64,000 bases of DNA from CAZCTO01 sp964501725 (GTDB lineage Bacteria > Bacillota > Clostridia > Saccharofermentanales > Saccharofermentanaceae), in contig CAZCTO010000009.1 of the NCBI GenBank assembly GCA_964501725.1, positions 1 through 64,000 of the forward strand. Reading direction: 5' to 3'. The translations under genes and the position numbers were made by a program. The notes beneath the pieces were generated by a model, which did not search any database, had not been told where the DNA came from, and was given only the letters and a program-made list of their open reading frames with translations. Shown here one piece after another: positions 27,747 to 37,091 of this stretch; positions within the stretch are counted from its first letter, which is position 1; every line of letters starts with the position of its first letter.

Positions 27747-29183
27747 TTATAGCAGATCGTCCGCGATCTTAAGCCTGACAATGAATAATGAACCGACGCC
27801 TTCCTGACTTTCAGCGATTGCATTGCCCTCATATAACGCGGCAATGTGTTTGACGATCGAAAGTCCGAGTCCGGTTCCGCCGACTTCTCTGGAGTGGCTT
27901 TTATCGACCCGGTAAAATCGCTCAAAAATGCGTTGAAGGTGCTCCTGCGGAATTCCTTCCCCGTTGTCACGAACATGAATGGCGATCATACTGTTTGGTT
28001 CTCGTTTCGCGCTTAACCAAACCATCCCATCCTTGCGATTGTAATTAATTGCGTTATCAATTAAATTGATAAGAATCTGCTTAATACGATAACGGTCGGC
28101 AAGCACCGGAAGTGGTTCGCACGCATCAAAAACAATCGTTATCTCTCTCTCTTCCGCTTTTTCCTTAAGCAGGTTCGCTGTTTCGGAAATCAGGTCGCAA
28201 AGTTCAAAATGCTCTTTTTCTGAATCCGGTTGAAGTCGCTCAATTTCGGATAACTGAAGAATATCATTGATTAGCTGATGCAGTCTTTGTGCCTCGATAT
28301 CGATAATTTCCAAAAAGCGCTTCTGCACCGCAGGGTCCACATTCTCCGTGTTGCGAAGTGTGTCGACAAATCCACGAATGGATGTCAGCGGGGTCTTCAG
28401 CTCATGACTTACATTTGCAACAAATTCCGATCTCATGTTCTGCAGATCAGCCAGTCGCTCGTTGTTTGCTTCGATGGTGTGTTTTTCAATCTCCAATTTT
28501 TCCGCCATTCGATTGAAGGCGGCAGAGACTGCCCCGATATCGTCCCTGGAAGTTGTGTTGATCCGAACCGTGTAATCGGAGTCCGATACCGTTTCCGCAG
28601 CCTTTTTCAGCTCCAAAAGTGGGCGCGACAGCCGTTTTGAAAAGAAATAACCGAACACGCCCAGTACCACCACGGTAACTGTCATAATTGCAATAAAGAT
28701 ATATTGCATCCGAAGAATACTTTGCTGGGAGACGGTCAGTTGAATCGAGGAACGGATCACTGTGTCCGTTTCAGGATGATAGATCGCGAAATACAACATA
28801 TCCGCTCCGACCGTTCGACTATAACGCTTTTGAACTGCGACCGATTTTGATTCCAGTGCGTCGGATATTTCTGCACGATCGAGATGATTATCCATATCCG
28901 ATGCATTTTCTACGCTGTCATAAAGGACTGTCCCGCCGGAGGCCACAACGGTTATCCTGAAGTCATCTGTGGTGTTTCCGAATATTTTGAAGCATGTTGC
29001 GCTGGCCTCTTCATAGGAGACACCCCTGCCGATCTCTTTAGCAAAAAGATCGTTTGCGGAACGTAAAAACTGCTCATTTGTCAGATCGGCATATTGCGAC
29101 ATAATGAACACACCGATTAGGCCGACAATGGAAATGGAAACCAGAACAATAACAATTACAAATAGCTGAAATCTTCTAATCAT
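27747..29183 (-). CDS. phoR: Phosphate-sensing histidine kinase PhoR-like
   Basis: About 478 residues from the ATG at 29183 (GGGG just upstream); a TTG at 29198 is an alternative. Order: TM1 (about 5-28), extracytoplasmic sensor (about 30-160), TM2 (about 162-185), HAMP (about 186-240), HisKA with the phosphorylated His in FVANVSHELKTPLTS, and HATPase with DNAINYN (N box), DNGEGIP (G1) and GGTGLGLSIVKH (G2). Autophosphorylates and passes phosphate to the adjacent response regulator. Its position after pst-phoU-phoP marks it as PhoR; direct phosphate sensing is through the Pst-PhoU complex in this family. Confidence 0.92.
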   Translation of the reverse strand: MIRRFQLFVIVIVLVSISIVGLIGVFIMSQYADLTNEQFLRSANDLFAKEIGRGVSYEEASATCFKIFGNTTDDFRITVVASGGTVLYDSVENASDMDNHLDRAEISDALESKSVAVQKRYSRTVGADMLYFAIYHPETDTVIRSSIQLTVSQQSILRMQYIFIAIMTVTVVVLGVFGYFFSKRLSRPLLELKKAAETVSDSDYTVRINTTSRDDIGAVSAAFNRMAEKLEIEKHTIEANNERLADLQNMRSEFVANVSHELKTPLTSIRGFVDTLRNTENVDPAVQKRFLEIIDIEAQRLHQLINDILQLSEIERLQPDSEKEHFELCDLISETANLLKEKAEEREITIVFDACEPLPVLADRYRIKQILINLIDNAINYNRKDGMVWLSAKREPNSMIAIHVRDNGEGIPQEHLQRIFERFYRVDKSHSREVGGTGLGLSIVKHIAALYEGNAIAESQEGVGSLFIVRLKIADDLL

Positions 29184-29213
29184 GCCATTTCCCCGCAACT
29201 ATCATGAATTTGA

Positions 29214-30014
29214 TTAAGCTTCCCTGAAACGGTAGCCTCTCCCGCGAACTGTCTCAATAATGGTTGGATGCGCGTCATCTTTTTCTATTTTTTTCCTAAG
29301 CTGCCGTATATGGACATCAACCGTACGCGTTTCTCCGGTGTATTCAAAACCCCATACTGAGTTAAGAAGATCATCGCGTGAAAAAGCAATTCCGCGATTC
29401 TTCATCAGAAATTTCAGCAGCTCGTACTCTCGATTGGTCATTTCAATTTCGCGATTTTCCGAATAGACTCGATGTCGCGCATCATCAAGGGTAATACCGC
29501 TGTATTGCAACATGCCATCTTCTTTTTGCATCTGAACACGTGCCGTTACTTTCGGATCCGGTTTCTGCTCCCTGACGCCTGATGAGTCTGAAACAGGTTT
29601 TGAGGAACGGCCCTGTTGAATCTCCAGTGAAGTACAGTATCTTCTGACCTGAGAGCGTACTCTGGCCAAGAACTCGCGTATGCCGAATGGTTTTGTGATA
29701 TAGTCATCCGCTCCGACTTCGAGTCCATGAACTTTGTCCCTCTCGGAGCCCCTGGCAGTCAACATAATAACCGGTGTCAGCGGGAACTCAGGATTAGCTC
29801 TTACCCACTTGCAGATCTCGAAGCCATCCATTCCGGGAAGCATAATATCCAGGATAAAAAGACTTATCTCATCGCCTTCGTTAAGACCGTCGATCATGCT
29901 TTTTCCGTTTCGAAAACTTTTTACAACATAATCTTCACTGCGGAGATTATATTCAATCAGCTCCGCAATGACCGGATCATCTTCAACAAGTACAATTACA
30001 TTTCCCAAAATCAC
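29214..30014 (-). CDS. phoP: Response regulator PhoP/PhoB-like (OmpR family)
   Basis: 266 residues from the GTG at 30014, which overlaps the phoU stop (GTGA) and has GGAGG four bases upstream. Receiver domain (1-120) with the acidic pair VEDD, phospho-Asp in LFILDIMLPGMDG and the conserved Lys in YITKPFG. A longer than usual Ser/Gln-rich linker (about 130-170) follows. The winged-helix DNA-binding domain (about 170-266) has EYELLKFLMKNRG and TVDVHIRQLRKKI. It should bind Pho boxes and activate pst expression when phosphate is low. Confidence 0.92.
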   Translation of the reverse strand: MILGNVIVLVEDDPVIAELIEYNLRSEDYVVKSFRNGKSMIDGLNEGDEISLFILDIMLPGMDGFEICKWVRANPEFPLTPVIMLTARGSERDKVHGLEVGADDYITKPFGIREFLARVRSQVRRYCTSLEIQQGRSSKPVSDSSGVREQKPDPKVTARVQMQKEDGMLQYSGITLDDARHRVYSENREIEMTNREYELLKFLMKNRGIAFSRDDLLNSVWGFEYTGETRTVDVHIRQLRKKIEKDDAHPTIIETVRGRGYRFREA

Positions 30015-30667
30015 AGTTCCTCCGGTCTTCTTCCGCGAACAAAAAAGATAACCCATTCGGCAACATTCTGTGCATGATCGGATATGCGTTCAAAATACTT
30101 ACATATCAGCAAAATCTCTGTAAAGATCTCAAGATTATCCGGATCCTGACGCATCTGGCTAATCAAATATGATTTAATTTTATCATACAAAGCATCTACC
30201 TTGTCGTCCATATAAACGACGGAAGCAGCGATGTCTTCTTTTTTCGTAATATATGCCTCGAGGGCAGATTTGATCATCGCTCTGGAATAGTCCGACATTC
30301 GGATTACATCCGCCGGGATCACGATGCTTTTGTGGAACGACTCCAGGATCAGGACCTTCTCACAAATGTCGCTGGCATGATCTGCGATCCTCTCGAGATC
30401 AGTGATTAGCTTCAGCGTTGAAACCGCGTCCCGTAAATCTGCGGCAACCGGTTGTTGGCGAATAATCATTTCGACGCACGCACGGTCAATATCGCGCTCC
30501 ATCTGATCAATTATGTCGTCGTTTTCCATAACTGCTTTCGCCTTCACCGGGTCCATTTCGATCAGTGCATCAACGGCGTCCGTGATCGCAGCCTGCGTTG
30601 CCGCTCCCATTCGAATGATTTGATCATGAATATGGATAATTTCTTTTTCAAACTCTTCTCTGACCAT
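30011..30667 (-). CDS. phoU: Phosphate signalling accessory protein PhoU
   Basis: 218 residues. Two three-helix bundle repeats with the E(D)xxxxD metal-binding pattern (ENDDIIDQMERDIDR and YMDDKVDALYDKI), and ADLRDAVSTLKLITDLERIADHA. It couples the Pst transporter to PhoR and limits phosphate uptake. It lies 18 bases after pstB, and its stop overlaps the phoP start. Confidence 0.95.
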   Translation of the reverse strand: MVREEFEKEIIHIHDQIIRMGAATQAAITDAVDALIEMDPVKAKAVMENDDIIDQMERDIDRACVEMIIRQQPVAADLRDAVSTLKLITDLERIADHASDICEKVLILESFHKSIVIPADVIRMSDYSRAMIKSALEAYITKKEDIAASVVYMDDKVDALYDKIKSYLISQMRQDPDNLEIFTEILLICKYFERISDHAQNVAEWVIFFVRGRRPEEL

Positions 30668-30685
30668 AGATTTTCCTCCTTTATC

Positions 30686-31444
30686 TCAGCCAAATCGACC
30701 GGTAACATACTCCTCTGTTTTTTTGTGCTTCGGGTTATTAAAAATATCAATAGTCCTGCCGATCTCCATAACCTCCCCCAGAAGGAAAAACGCCGTTTTA
30801 TCGGAAATTCGAACGGCTTGTTGCATGTTGTGAGTAACGATCACTACCGTATACCTCTTTTTTAAATCGTACATCAGGTCCTCAATTTTCAGTGTTGAGA
30901 TCGGATCCAAAGCAGATGTCGGCTCATCCATCAAAAGTATGTCCGGTTCGACTGCAAGTGCTCTTGCGATGCAAAGGCGCTGCTGTTGCCCTCCGGAAAT
31001 TCCCAAGGCCGAAAGCTTGAGCCGATCTTTGACTTCATCCCAGACGGCAGCGTCACGGAGCGATTTTTCAACGATTTCATCCAGTGCGGTCTTTTTCTTG
31101 ATACCATGCACTCGCGGGCCGTAAGCAACATTATCGTATATGCTCATCGGAAAAGGATTCGGCTTCTGAAAAACCATACCGGCACGCTTCCGCAAATAGG
31201 TCACATCACAGTTTTTATCGTACACATCCTCGCCGTCAATGAAAACATTGCCGCTGATTTTGCAATTGAACACCAGATCATTCATACGGTTGATGGTCTT
31301 GATACAGGTTGATTTCCCGCAACCTGAAGGCCCGATAAACGCAGTAATCTCATTACGAATAATTTGCAGGTTGATGTTTCTTAATGCTTGAAAGTCACCA
31401 TAGAACAAATTCAGGTCACTCATCTCAATCTTCACATCACTCAT
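30686..31444 (-). CDS. pstB: Phosphate ABC transporter ATP-binding protein
   Basis: 252 residues. ATPase of the high-affinity phosphate importer. GPSGCGKST (Walker A, about 37-45), [16 protein letters not shown] (signature, with Ile for the usual Leu), [13 protein letters not shown] (Walker B) and [10 protein letters not shown] (H loop) are intact. N-terminal [19 protein letters not shown] is characteristic of PstB. Starts 25 bases after pstA. Confidence 0.97.
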   Translation of the reverse strand: MSDVKIEMSDLNLFYGDFQALRNINLQIIRNEITAFIGPSGCGKSTCIKTINRMNDLVFNCKISGNVFIDGEDVYDKNCDVTYLRKRAGMVFQKPNPFPMSIYDNVAYGPRVHGIKKKTALDEIVEKSLRDAAVWDEVKDRLKLSALGISGGQQQRLCIARALAVEPDILLMDEPTSALDPISTLKIEDLMYDLKKRYTVVIVTHNMQQAVRISDKTAFFLLGEVMEIGRTIDIFNNPKHKKTEEYVTGRFG

Positions 31445-31469
31445 TTTGCTTCCTCGCTATCTGAAACTG

Positions 31470-32348
31470 TCATTTGATGCCGCCTAAGCGCATGATTCTC
31501 TTGGACGCAATACCGGCCAGGCGGTTTAAAATAAATACGAAAATCATAAGCGTCGCCGCTGTTGCAAACGGAACCGCCGGCGGATCTTTTCCGTTCATTG
31601 CTGAGTTGTATAGATGAAGTGCCAGTGTATTTCCTTGATGATAAATGTGTCCAAAAAGCGCATCAAAGAAGTTATCTCCTTTCGGAAGATAATTCCCGGA
31701 AACACCGACTGTGAAAAGCAACGCAGCTGTCTCCCCGACGATTCTGCCGATTGCCAGAATCACTCCGGTCAGTATCCCGGGAAGCGCACATGGCAGGACA
31801 ATGCCAACGGTCACCCGGAGTTTTCCTGCACCAAGAGCTAACCCGCCTTCCCGATACATCACAGGGACGGCAAGAAGTGATTCTTCTGTCGTGCGAATAA
31901 TAATCGGCATAATGCAGATCATCATCGTCAGACTGCCTGATAAAATCGATAGTTTCAGTTGAAAGAGGACCACAAAAACGGCATATCCGAAGAGTCCGTA
32001 TATGATGGAAGGTATGCCGGAAAGTACTTCTGTTGCAAACCGAATCAATTTGACCAATTTGCCCTGAACTGCATACTGCGTAAGATAAATTGCGGCTCCC
32101 ATGCAGACAGGCACAGCCAGCAGAAGGCTCAGAAAGACAATATATGCAGTGTTAATGATCATCGGCAGAACACCTTTGCTGCCGTTTTTCGCGGCTGAAT
32201 ATTCAGAAGTCAGAAACTGCAGATTGATTTTAGGGAGACCGTTAATCAGAATGTAGCCGATGATTCCGACCAGAACCAGTACGGTAATCACCGCACTGAC
32301 CCATACAGCACTTCCAAGCAGACGATCCTTATTTTTTCTACTTAGCAT
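31470..32348 (-). CDS. pstA: Phosphate ABC transporter permease PstA
   Basis: 292 residues from the ATG at 32348, with AAGGAG nine bases upstream; the start overlaps the pstC end by 11 bases. Six membrane segments. The permease EAA-type cytoplasmic loop (LGAGKLRVTVGIVLPCALPGILTGVILAIGR) contacts PstB. The GIPSIIYGLFG motif is shared by PstA and PstC. Forms the membrane channel with PstC. Confidence 0.95.
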   Translation of the reverse strand: MLSRKNKDRLLGSAVWVSAVITVLVLVGIIGYILINGLPKINLQFLTSEYSAAKNGSKGVLPMIINTAYIVFLSLLLAVPVCMGAAIYLTQYAVQGKLVKLIRFATEVLSGIPSIIYGLFGYAVFVVLFQLKLSILSGSLTMMICIMPIIIRTTEESLLAVPVMYREGGLALGAGKLRVTVGIVLPCALPGILTGVILAIGRIVGETAALLFTVGVSGNYLPKGDNFFDALFGHIYHQGNTLALHLYNSAMNGKDPPAVPFATAATLMIFVFILNRLAGIASKRIMRLGGIK

Positions 32349-33711
32349 CCGCACGGACTCCTTTTCTCGAAATATATGAAAATGTTGTATTAACCAGCAT
32401 GATGAATATAAAGAGCACCAATCCGATGGCAAATAGTGCCTGTCGGTGAAGCCCCGCCTCCGCATAACCCATTTCGAAGGCGATACCCGCCGTCATCGGC
32501 CGGATGGATGAAAACATTCTCGGAAACTGGACAATGTTTCCTGCAACCATGATAACCGCCATGGTTTCTCCGATTGCTCTTCCTACGCCCAGAATCACAC
32601 CGGCAAGGATACCCGATCGGGCTGCGGGTATCTGCACCGAAAAAATCGTCGATATTTTCGTGTTTCCAAGGGCAAGCGCGGCTTCGGTATATGCGACAGG
32701 GACGCTTTTAAGCGAAGTCTCGGCGACTCGTATAATGGTCGGCAGTATCATAATACCCAGAATTATAATGACGGCGGCCAGTCCGGATCCCGTTGAGTTA
32801 TATCCGAGACGAACCGAAAAAGTACGAAGCGCGGGTACGAGCACCTTCATTCCCCAAAACCCATAAATCACGGAAGGAATTCCGGCAAGGAGCTCAACAC
32901 TCACCCGGAGTATTTTTGCAATTTTCGGCGGTGCAACTTCTGAAAGAAATACGGCCGTCATCATTCCAATCGGTACACCGATAATCATGGCACCGGCACA
33001 GCCGATGAGAGATGAAAGAATCATATAAAGAATTCCAAACTGCGGTTTCTCCAGAGTCGGAAGCCATTTTGAACCGAATATGAAATCGGTAATGCCGATT
33101 TCCGCAATGGCAGGCACTCCGGAAATAAGCATATATAACATAATCACACTGACGGCTCCGACGGAGATTGTCGCAGCAAGCTTAAATACTGTTTCGGCTG
33201 ATTTTTCCAGCCCGGAAACGGCCAGTGCAAATCCGGATGCCAAAACCGTGAATATAAGAAACATCATCCATCCGTACTGCATTGACCCGCCGACCGGAGT
33301 GATGTTCATTTGAGACGCACTCTTCAGAAGCTCAGATACAAAAACGGATTCAACCGTTCCCGCAAGAAGTGCGGCAAAAAATACACCGGCCGCAAATATC
33401 TCTTTTCTGACAAGCAGCAGAGCGATTCCTGAAAGTATAAGTATGACAGAAATTACAAACACAATTCTCATTCCGACCGGAATGACAACCAGTCTGGATT
33501 CATCGAATCGTATATTTGCGAAAAGCATTACAAAACCAGATAATCTTACGGAGTATTCTCCCAGAAGAAGCAGAAGATTCGGCAGAAACAACGTTGCAAT
33601 TGCTAAGACCGACGATATCGCCGACGCTAACCTCCAGATGTTGCGTCTGTCTTTTGTGCCGGGATTACTTGCAGGCGCGTAATCGTTTTCATTCTCTCTT
33701 TTTCTTTTCAT
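32338..33711 (-). CDS. pstC: Phosphate ABC transporter permease PstC with N-terminal membrane extension
   Basis: 457 residues, about 150 more than a usual PstC of about 300. The canonical permease fills about 165-457, with GIPSVIYGFWG and the EAA loop LALGNTKISTIFSVQIPAARSGIL. The first 160 residues add a charged cytoplasmic head and about four further hydrophobic segments (about 27-50, 72-100, 105-128, 148-168) of no recognised family. The ATG overlaps the pstS stop by four bases. The extension could be regulatory or a fused separate membrane protein. No frameshift is seen at the junction. Confidence 0.93.
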   Translation of the reverse strand: MKRKRENENDYAPASNPGTKDRRNIWRLASAISSVLAIATLFLPNLLLLLGEYSVRLSGFVMLFANIRFDESRLVVIPVGMRIVFVISVILILSGIALLLVRKEIFAAGVFFAALLAGTVESVFVSELLKSASQMNITPVGGSMQYGWMMFLIFTVLASGFALAVSGLEKSAETVFKLAATISVGAVSVIMLYMLISGVPAIAEIGITDFIFGSKWLPTLEKPQFGILYMILSSLIGCAGAMIIGVPIGMMTAVFLSEVAPPKIAKILRVSVELLAGIPSVIYGFWGMKVLVPALRTFSVRLGYNSTGSGLAAVIIILGIMILPTIIRVAETSLKSVPVAYTEAALALGNTKISTIFSVQIPAARSGILAGVILGVGRAIGETMAVIMVAGNIVQFPRMFSSIRPMTAGIAFEMGYAEAGLHRQALFAIGLVLFIFIMLVNTTFSYISRKGVRADAK

Positions 33712-34556
33712 GATTTACTCACCGGTATTATTCCGTCTTCTTCTATTATTTTCCTTCCTTCCTCGGAAAAAACAAAATCAAGGGACGCCTCGACCAGGCC
33801 ATCTTCTGTGCCTTTTTGAGTGATCATTAAAAACGGGCGTTGAATCTTATATTCTCCCGAAGCAACCGTCTCGTCCGAAGGAGGAACTCCGTCAATCATC
33901 AAAGCAGCCACTGATTTGTCCAGTGAGGATACCGACACGTAACCGATAGCGTTGGGATTTCCCGCAACCGCCTGCTTAACATTTCCAGTCGAATTCTGTT
34001 CCTCCGCATAGACGGATTTGTCCGTAATACCGCAAATTTCTTCAAACGCACCGCGCGTTCCGGATGCCGCTTCGCGACCGATACACTGGATAGGTGAGTC
34101 AGCTCCGCCAAGGTCCTTCCAATTTATGATTTTTCCTGAAAAAATATCAGTTAACTGTTCTGATGTAAGTTCTTTTACCGATGAGTCCGGATGAACGATG
34201 ACCGCAACTCCGTCCAACCCGATAATGTATTGATCAAAAAGTTCCGGATTCTCCGAGTCTTTAAGTTCCCTGGATAGCAGTCCGATCTGTGCCGTCCCGT
34301 CTTTTACTGATGTCGGACCTTCTCCGGAGCCGTTTCCGCCGACGGAAACCGTAACGTCTCCAAATTTTTTCATATATGCTTCTGCCAGGGCATTGCTTAC
34401 ATCCGACATGGATGTTGAACCCGTCAGTGCCAATGAGCCTTGGATCAGTTCATTGCTCTTTGCAGCGGTTACATTTATTTCGGTACACGCAGCACTTCCC
34501 GGAATAATAAAAACAATTAACAAAGACAAAAGGCAATACGCGACGGTATTTTTCAT
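33708..34556 (-). CDS. pstS: Phosphate-binding lipoprotein PstS
   Basis: 282 residues, ATG with GGAGGG seven bases upstream. Signal peptide with lipobox GSAAC (Cys about 24), so it is anchored to the outer face of the membrane. Phosphate-binding loops are visible: LTGSTSM, GNGSGEG and SGTRGAFEE, with the second-lobe segments IGYVSVSS. First gene of the pstSCAB-phoU-phoP-phoR operon. A Pho box was looked for in 34557-34719 on the coding strand but no convincing tandem TTAACA pair was found. Confidence 0.95.
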   Translation of the reverse strand: MKNTVAYCLLSLLIVFIIPGSAACTEINVTAAKSNELIQGSLALTGSTSMSDVSNALAEAYMKKFGDVTVSVGGNGSGEGPTSVKDGTAQIGLLSRELKDSENPELFDQYIIGLDGVAVIVHPDSSVKELTSEQLTDIFSGKIINWKDLGGADSPIQCIGREAASGTRGAFEEICGITDKSVYAEEQNSTGNVKQAVAGNPNAIGYVSVSSLDKSVAALMIDGVPPSDETVASGEYKIQRPFLMITQKGTEDGLVEASLDFVFSEEGRKIIEEDGIIPVSKS

Positions 34557-34660
34557 TATTTATCCCTCCGGCTAGTCTAAGTAAATAATACATTTGCACA
34601 ATTCGAAGGGAGTTATTCCGAGGTTAGCTTGTGTAAAATCTAAGTTATGAAAATGTAATG

Positions 34661-34695
34661 CAAAAGCCGTCCTCGGGCGTTCCCTGACGACGGCT
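34661..34695 (-). terminator. Terminator downstream of the Smr-domain gene
   Basis: Stem AGCCGTC/GACGGCT with a 17-base loop, followed by TTTTG on the minus strand. It separates the Smr gene from the pst operon promoter region. Confidence 0.6.
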
Positions 34696-34719
34696 GAAAA
34701 GCTTTCATTAAAAAACACA

Positions 34720-35064
34720 TTATTTCAGGACAACAATAGTGACTCCATCATTGGCACGGGCCCAATCCGGGTCGTTCCTGAAAGCAGGGCACAATTCAAC
34801 CAGGGACCGGCCTGTTTTCTCAAACGGTCCGAACTGTTCACCGGGGCAATACGCCTTGATTCTTCCTTCTTCTTTCATGGTTCGCAGGCAATCATGGGTC
34901 GCTGATTTGAGCGCTCCGCCTTGACCGGACGAACCGTAACCATGAATAACTTTGACCTGGTGAATACCAATTCTTCTCATGGTGTTGATCTCGAAGCGAA
35001 GCTTCTTCATTGCACCATCTACCTTGGGCATTCCTTCTTCAATATTTATAATACTGGCTGCCAC
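34720..35064 (-). CDS. Smr-domain protein
   Basis: 114 residues from the GTG at 35064, with GAGGAG four bases upstream; an upstream extension lacks an RBS. The Smr fold (about 10-85) is shown by INTMRRIGIHQVKVIHGYGSSGQGGALKSAT, where HGYGSSGQGG matches the HGxGxG core. Stand-alone Smr proteins have nicking-nuclease or RNA-related roles. This one is not fused to MutS2. A C-terminal tail ends in DGVTIVVLK. Function here is unassigned. Confidence 0.85.
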   Translation of the reverse strand: MAASIINIEEGMPKVDGAMKKLRFEINTMRRIGIHQVKVIHGYGSSGQGGALKSATHDCLRTMKEEGRIKAYCPGEQFGPFEKTGRSLVELCPAFRNDPDWARANDGVTIVVLK

Positions 35065-35257
35065 GTTTCTCCTCGCATAACTCTCACAAGCCGCAAAATA
35101 CAACCGGTTTCGGCTATTTGTCCAATATCTTCCTTAAGACGGTTGATAAAAAGATAAAAAACAACAATTATAACGGTCCGCATCATTGCGGTACAACTGA
35201 TTACATTCAAATTATAGCACATTAACTTCCACTTGTGAGAAAAGACAGTTATAATTT

Positions 35258-35266
35258 TGCTATAAT
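35258..35266 (+). promoter_or_regulatory. Extended -10 promoter of the pseudouridine synthase gene (possible leaderless start)
   Basis: TGCTATAAT ends at 35266, only six bases before the ATG at 35273. Transcription would start at or next to the start codon, and no Shine-Dalgarno is present upstream. Confidence 0.6.
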
Positions 35267-35272
35267 GGCTTC

Positions 35273-36013
35273 ATGAGAATGGATCGAATTTTAGCAAATT
35301 CAGGGCTTGGTACGAGATCGCAGATTAAAAAACTGATTCGCGAAGGTGTCGTATGCATCGGCGGGGATACCGTCAGCGATCCGTCAGCGGATGTATCTGA
35401 TGATAAGATCTCCTCCATTACAGTCCTTGGGGAGCCCCTCATTTTTTCTAAATATATATACCTCTGTCTCCACAAACCGGACTGCTGTCTCACGGCGATG
35501 GAAGATTCCAGGCTTCCGACCATTGCGGAATATATTCCGAAGGAGCTTCTCGGGAAAGGAATATCCCCCGTCGGCCGCCTCGATTATCACACCACCGGTG
35601 TACTTCTCATCACCAACGACGGCGAGCTTTCTCATCGTCTCTCCGGTCCGAAATGGCATGTTCCGAAGTCGTATATCGTAACCTACTCAGGACCATCGCT
35701 CGGGAGTCATGAAGCAGCGCTTTTTGCAAAAGGGCTCGTTCTTCTTGATATTCCCGGCAGAAAAACAGTTCTTTCCCCGGCGACTCTCGAGTTCGTCGGG
35801 GACAATACATGCAGATTGATTCTGTACGAAGGCAAAACGCATCAGGTAAAACGCATGCTTGCCGCGGTAAACCGGGCTGTTGTGACTTTGCACAGAGAAG
35901 AATATGCGGGTGTACGAATTTTGGAAAATCAAGCCCCCGGTGGGATACGACATCTCTCGCCGGAGGAGAGGACACGATTATTTGACCAAACCGGGTTAAT
36001 GAATCGGCAATAA
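35273..36013 (+). CDS. RsuA/RluB-family rRNA pseudouridine synthase
   Basis: 246 residues. Isomerises a specific uridine in rRNA. S4 RNA-binding domain (1-60: MRMDRILANSGLGTRSQIKKLIREGVV), then the catalytic domain with GRLDYHTTGVLLITNDG carrying the catalytic Asp (about 105), and EGKTHQVKRMLAAV near residue 190. Whether it acts on 16S or 23S rRNA cannot be decided. Isolated on the plus strand. The start may be leaderless (no RBS); a second in-frame ATG lies at 35279. Confidence 0.9.
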   Translation: MRMDRILANSGLGTRSQIKKLIREGVVCIGGDTVSDPSADVSDDKISSITVLGEPLIFSKYIYLCLHKPDCCLTAMEDSRLPTIAEYIPKELLGKGISPVGRLDYHTTGVLLITNDGELSHRLSGPKWHVPKSYIVTYSGPSLGSHEAALFAKGLVLLDIPGRKTVLSPATLEFVGDNTCRLILYEGKTHQVKRMLAAVNRAVVTLHREEYAGVRILENQAPGGIRHLSPEERTRLFDQTGLMNRQ

Positions 36014-36041
36014 TGACTTTTTCCGGCGTTTCAGCTCAATA

Positions 36042-37058
36042 TTATCTTTTACCGGAAACGATCGTCTCATCTGACAAAATTGAGCGGATGGCCGCCTGAG
36101 ATGCCTCTTCACTTTTTGCGGTGACCGAAACACTGAAAACCATTGAGGGAATGCGTAAGCGCCATAGATTCACATAGCCCAATGACTCGATCGCGTCCGG
36201 ATCAAGAATCATCAATCCATAAATGTGTCGCTCGAAATCTTCAGGCATTATAGTCGGCGGTTCGACGATGCCCCCTTCTTCAACCGGCAAGTCGTAATAC
36301 TGAGCTTGGGAATAGTATACAGGTATAATAACACTCAACTGTTCCTCGGATAGCGTTTCGCGCAGGGATGAATAAAAATCATCCATCGGCACAAGATAGT
36401 CGAAATAATACGGCATTGTTGAGATATCCGTAATAACAATGTCAGTTTTAACTGAAAGAAGAGCCCCGGCGCTCAACGGAGAGTACATCGTTTCCATGCT
36501 TGCTGTTTCAGAGTTGTCCCTGATGATATCTACATTGGCAATTTCCGGGGCAACATATCCCAATTTTTCTATCAAGTGGTTTGATAAATAGTCCTCTGTT
36601 TTCTCAAAGTGGCCCAGGGAAACAATTCTGAAGTCATTTCTCGGAGTGAAAAAAAACTGACGAATCAGAGCAACTACGATAACAGCAATGACTACACCGG
36701 CAACATATTTCCACCAGCTGTAATAAAAATGGACTTTCCAATCGGAGATCGTTTTCCCGAAAATTTTCTTTTCCTTTGATCTCGCTACTTCCTTTTGTTT
36801 TTCTTCGCTTTTTCTGCCGGAAGCGATGAAATAGACCTGATTTATCTCTTCAAGCTTATCGTGATTCTTTTTGGGATCCACTCGATACTTCTTAATCTGC
36901 TGCCAGAACTTTTGATCCAATTCGTAAGAATTGGCCGTCTCGTCAAGGCCGAAATACGCCATCGCTTCCTTACGGTCCATCGAGATGGGGGTTGTATTCT
37001 GAGAATTGTTGCCGGCATCATTATCACTGATGCCGGTTTCGGGATTTGTGCTTTTCAT
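36042..37058 (-). CDS. J-domain-like single-pass membrane protein, unknown function
   Basis: 338 residues from the ATG at 37058, with AGGTG nine bases upstream; a TTG frame extends to 37088. After a polar, Asn-rich N-terminus (1-25) comes a helical segment similar to a J domain (AMAYFGLDETANSYELDQKFW...LEEINQVYFIASG), in which the HPD tripeptide position reads RVD, so Hsp70 stimulation is doubtful. One TM segment (about 118-138) follows, then an external domain of about 195 residues (TKTDIVITDISTMPYYFDYLVPMDDF), which faintly recalls solute-binding proteins. It lies three bases or so after lysS and may share its transcript. Confidence 0.7.
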   Translation of the reverse strand: MKSTNPETGISDNDAGNNSQNTTPISMDRKEAMAYFGLDETANSYELDQKFWQQIKKYRVDPKKNHDKLEEINQVYFIASGRKSEEKQKEVARSKEKKIFGKTISDWKVHFYYSWWKYVAGVVIAVIVVALIRQFFFTPRNDFRIVSLGHFEKTEDYLSNHLIEKLGYVAPEIANVDIIRDNSETASMETMYSPLSAGALLSVKTDIVITDISTMPYYFDYLVPMDDFYSSLRETLSEEQLSVIIPVYYSQAQYYDLPVEEGGIVEPPTIMPEDFERHIYGLMILDPDAIESLGYVNLWRLRIPSMVFSVSVTAKSEEASQAAIRSILSDETIVSGKR

Positions 37059-37091
37059 TTTGTCATTCACCTTATGTTCTATTACCAAAAA

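Noticed and set aside
27743..27976. N-terminal extension of the uracil-DNA glycosylase frame
   Set aside because: It lies wholly inside the phoR coding sequence in another frame; the family start matches the ATG at 27742.
34557..34719. Pho box upstream of pstS
   Set aside because: Isolated TTTACA/TAACC-like hexamers were seen on the coding strand, but no tandem repeat with proper spacing, so it was not annotated.
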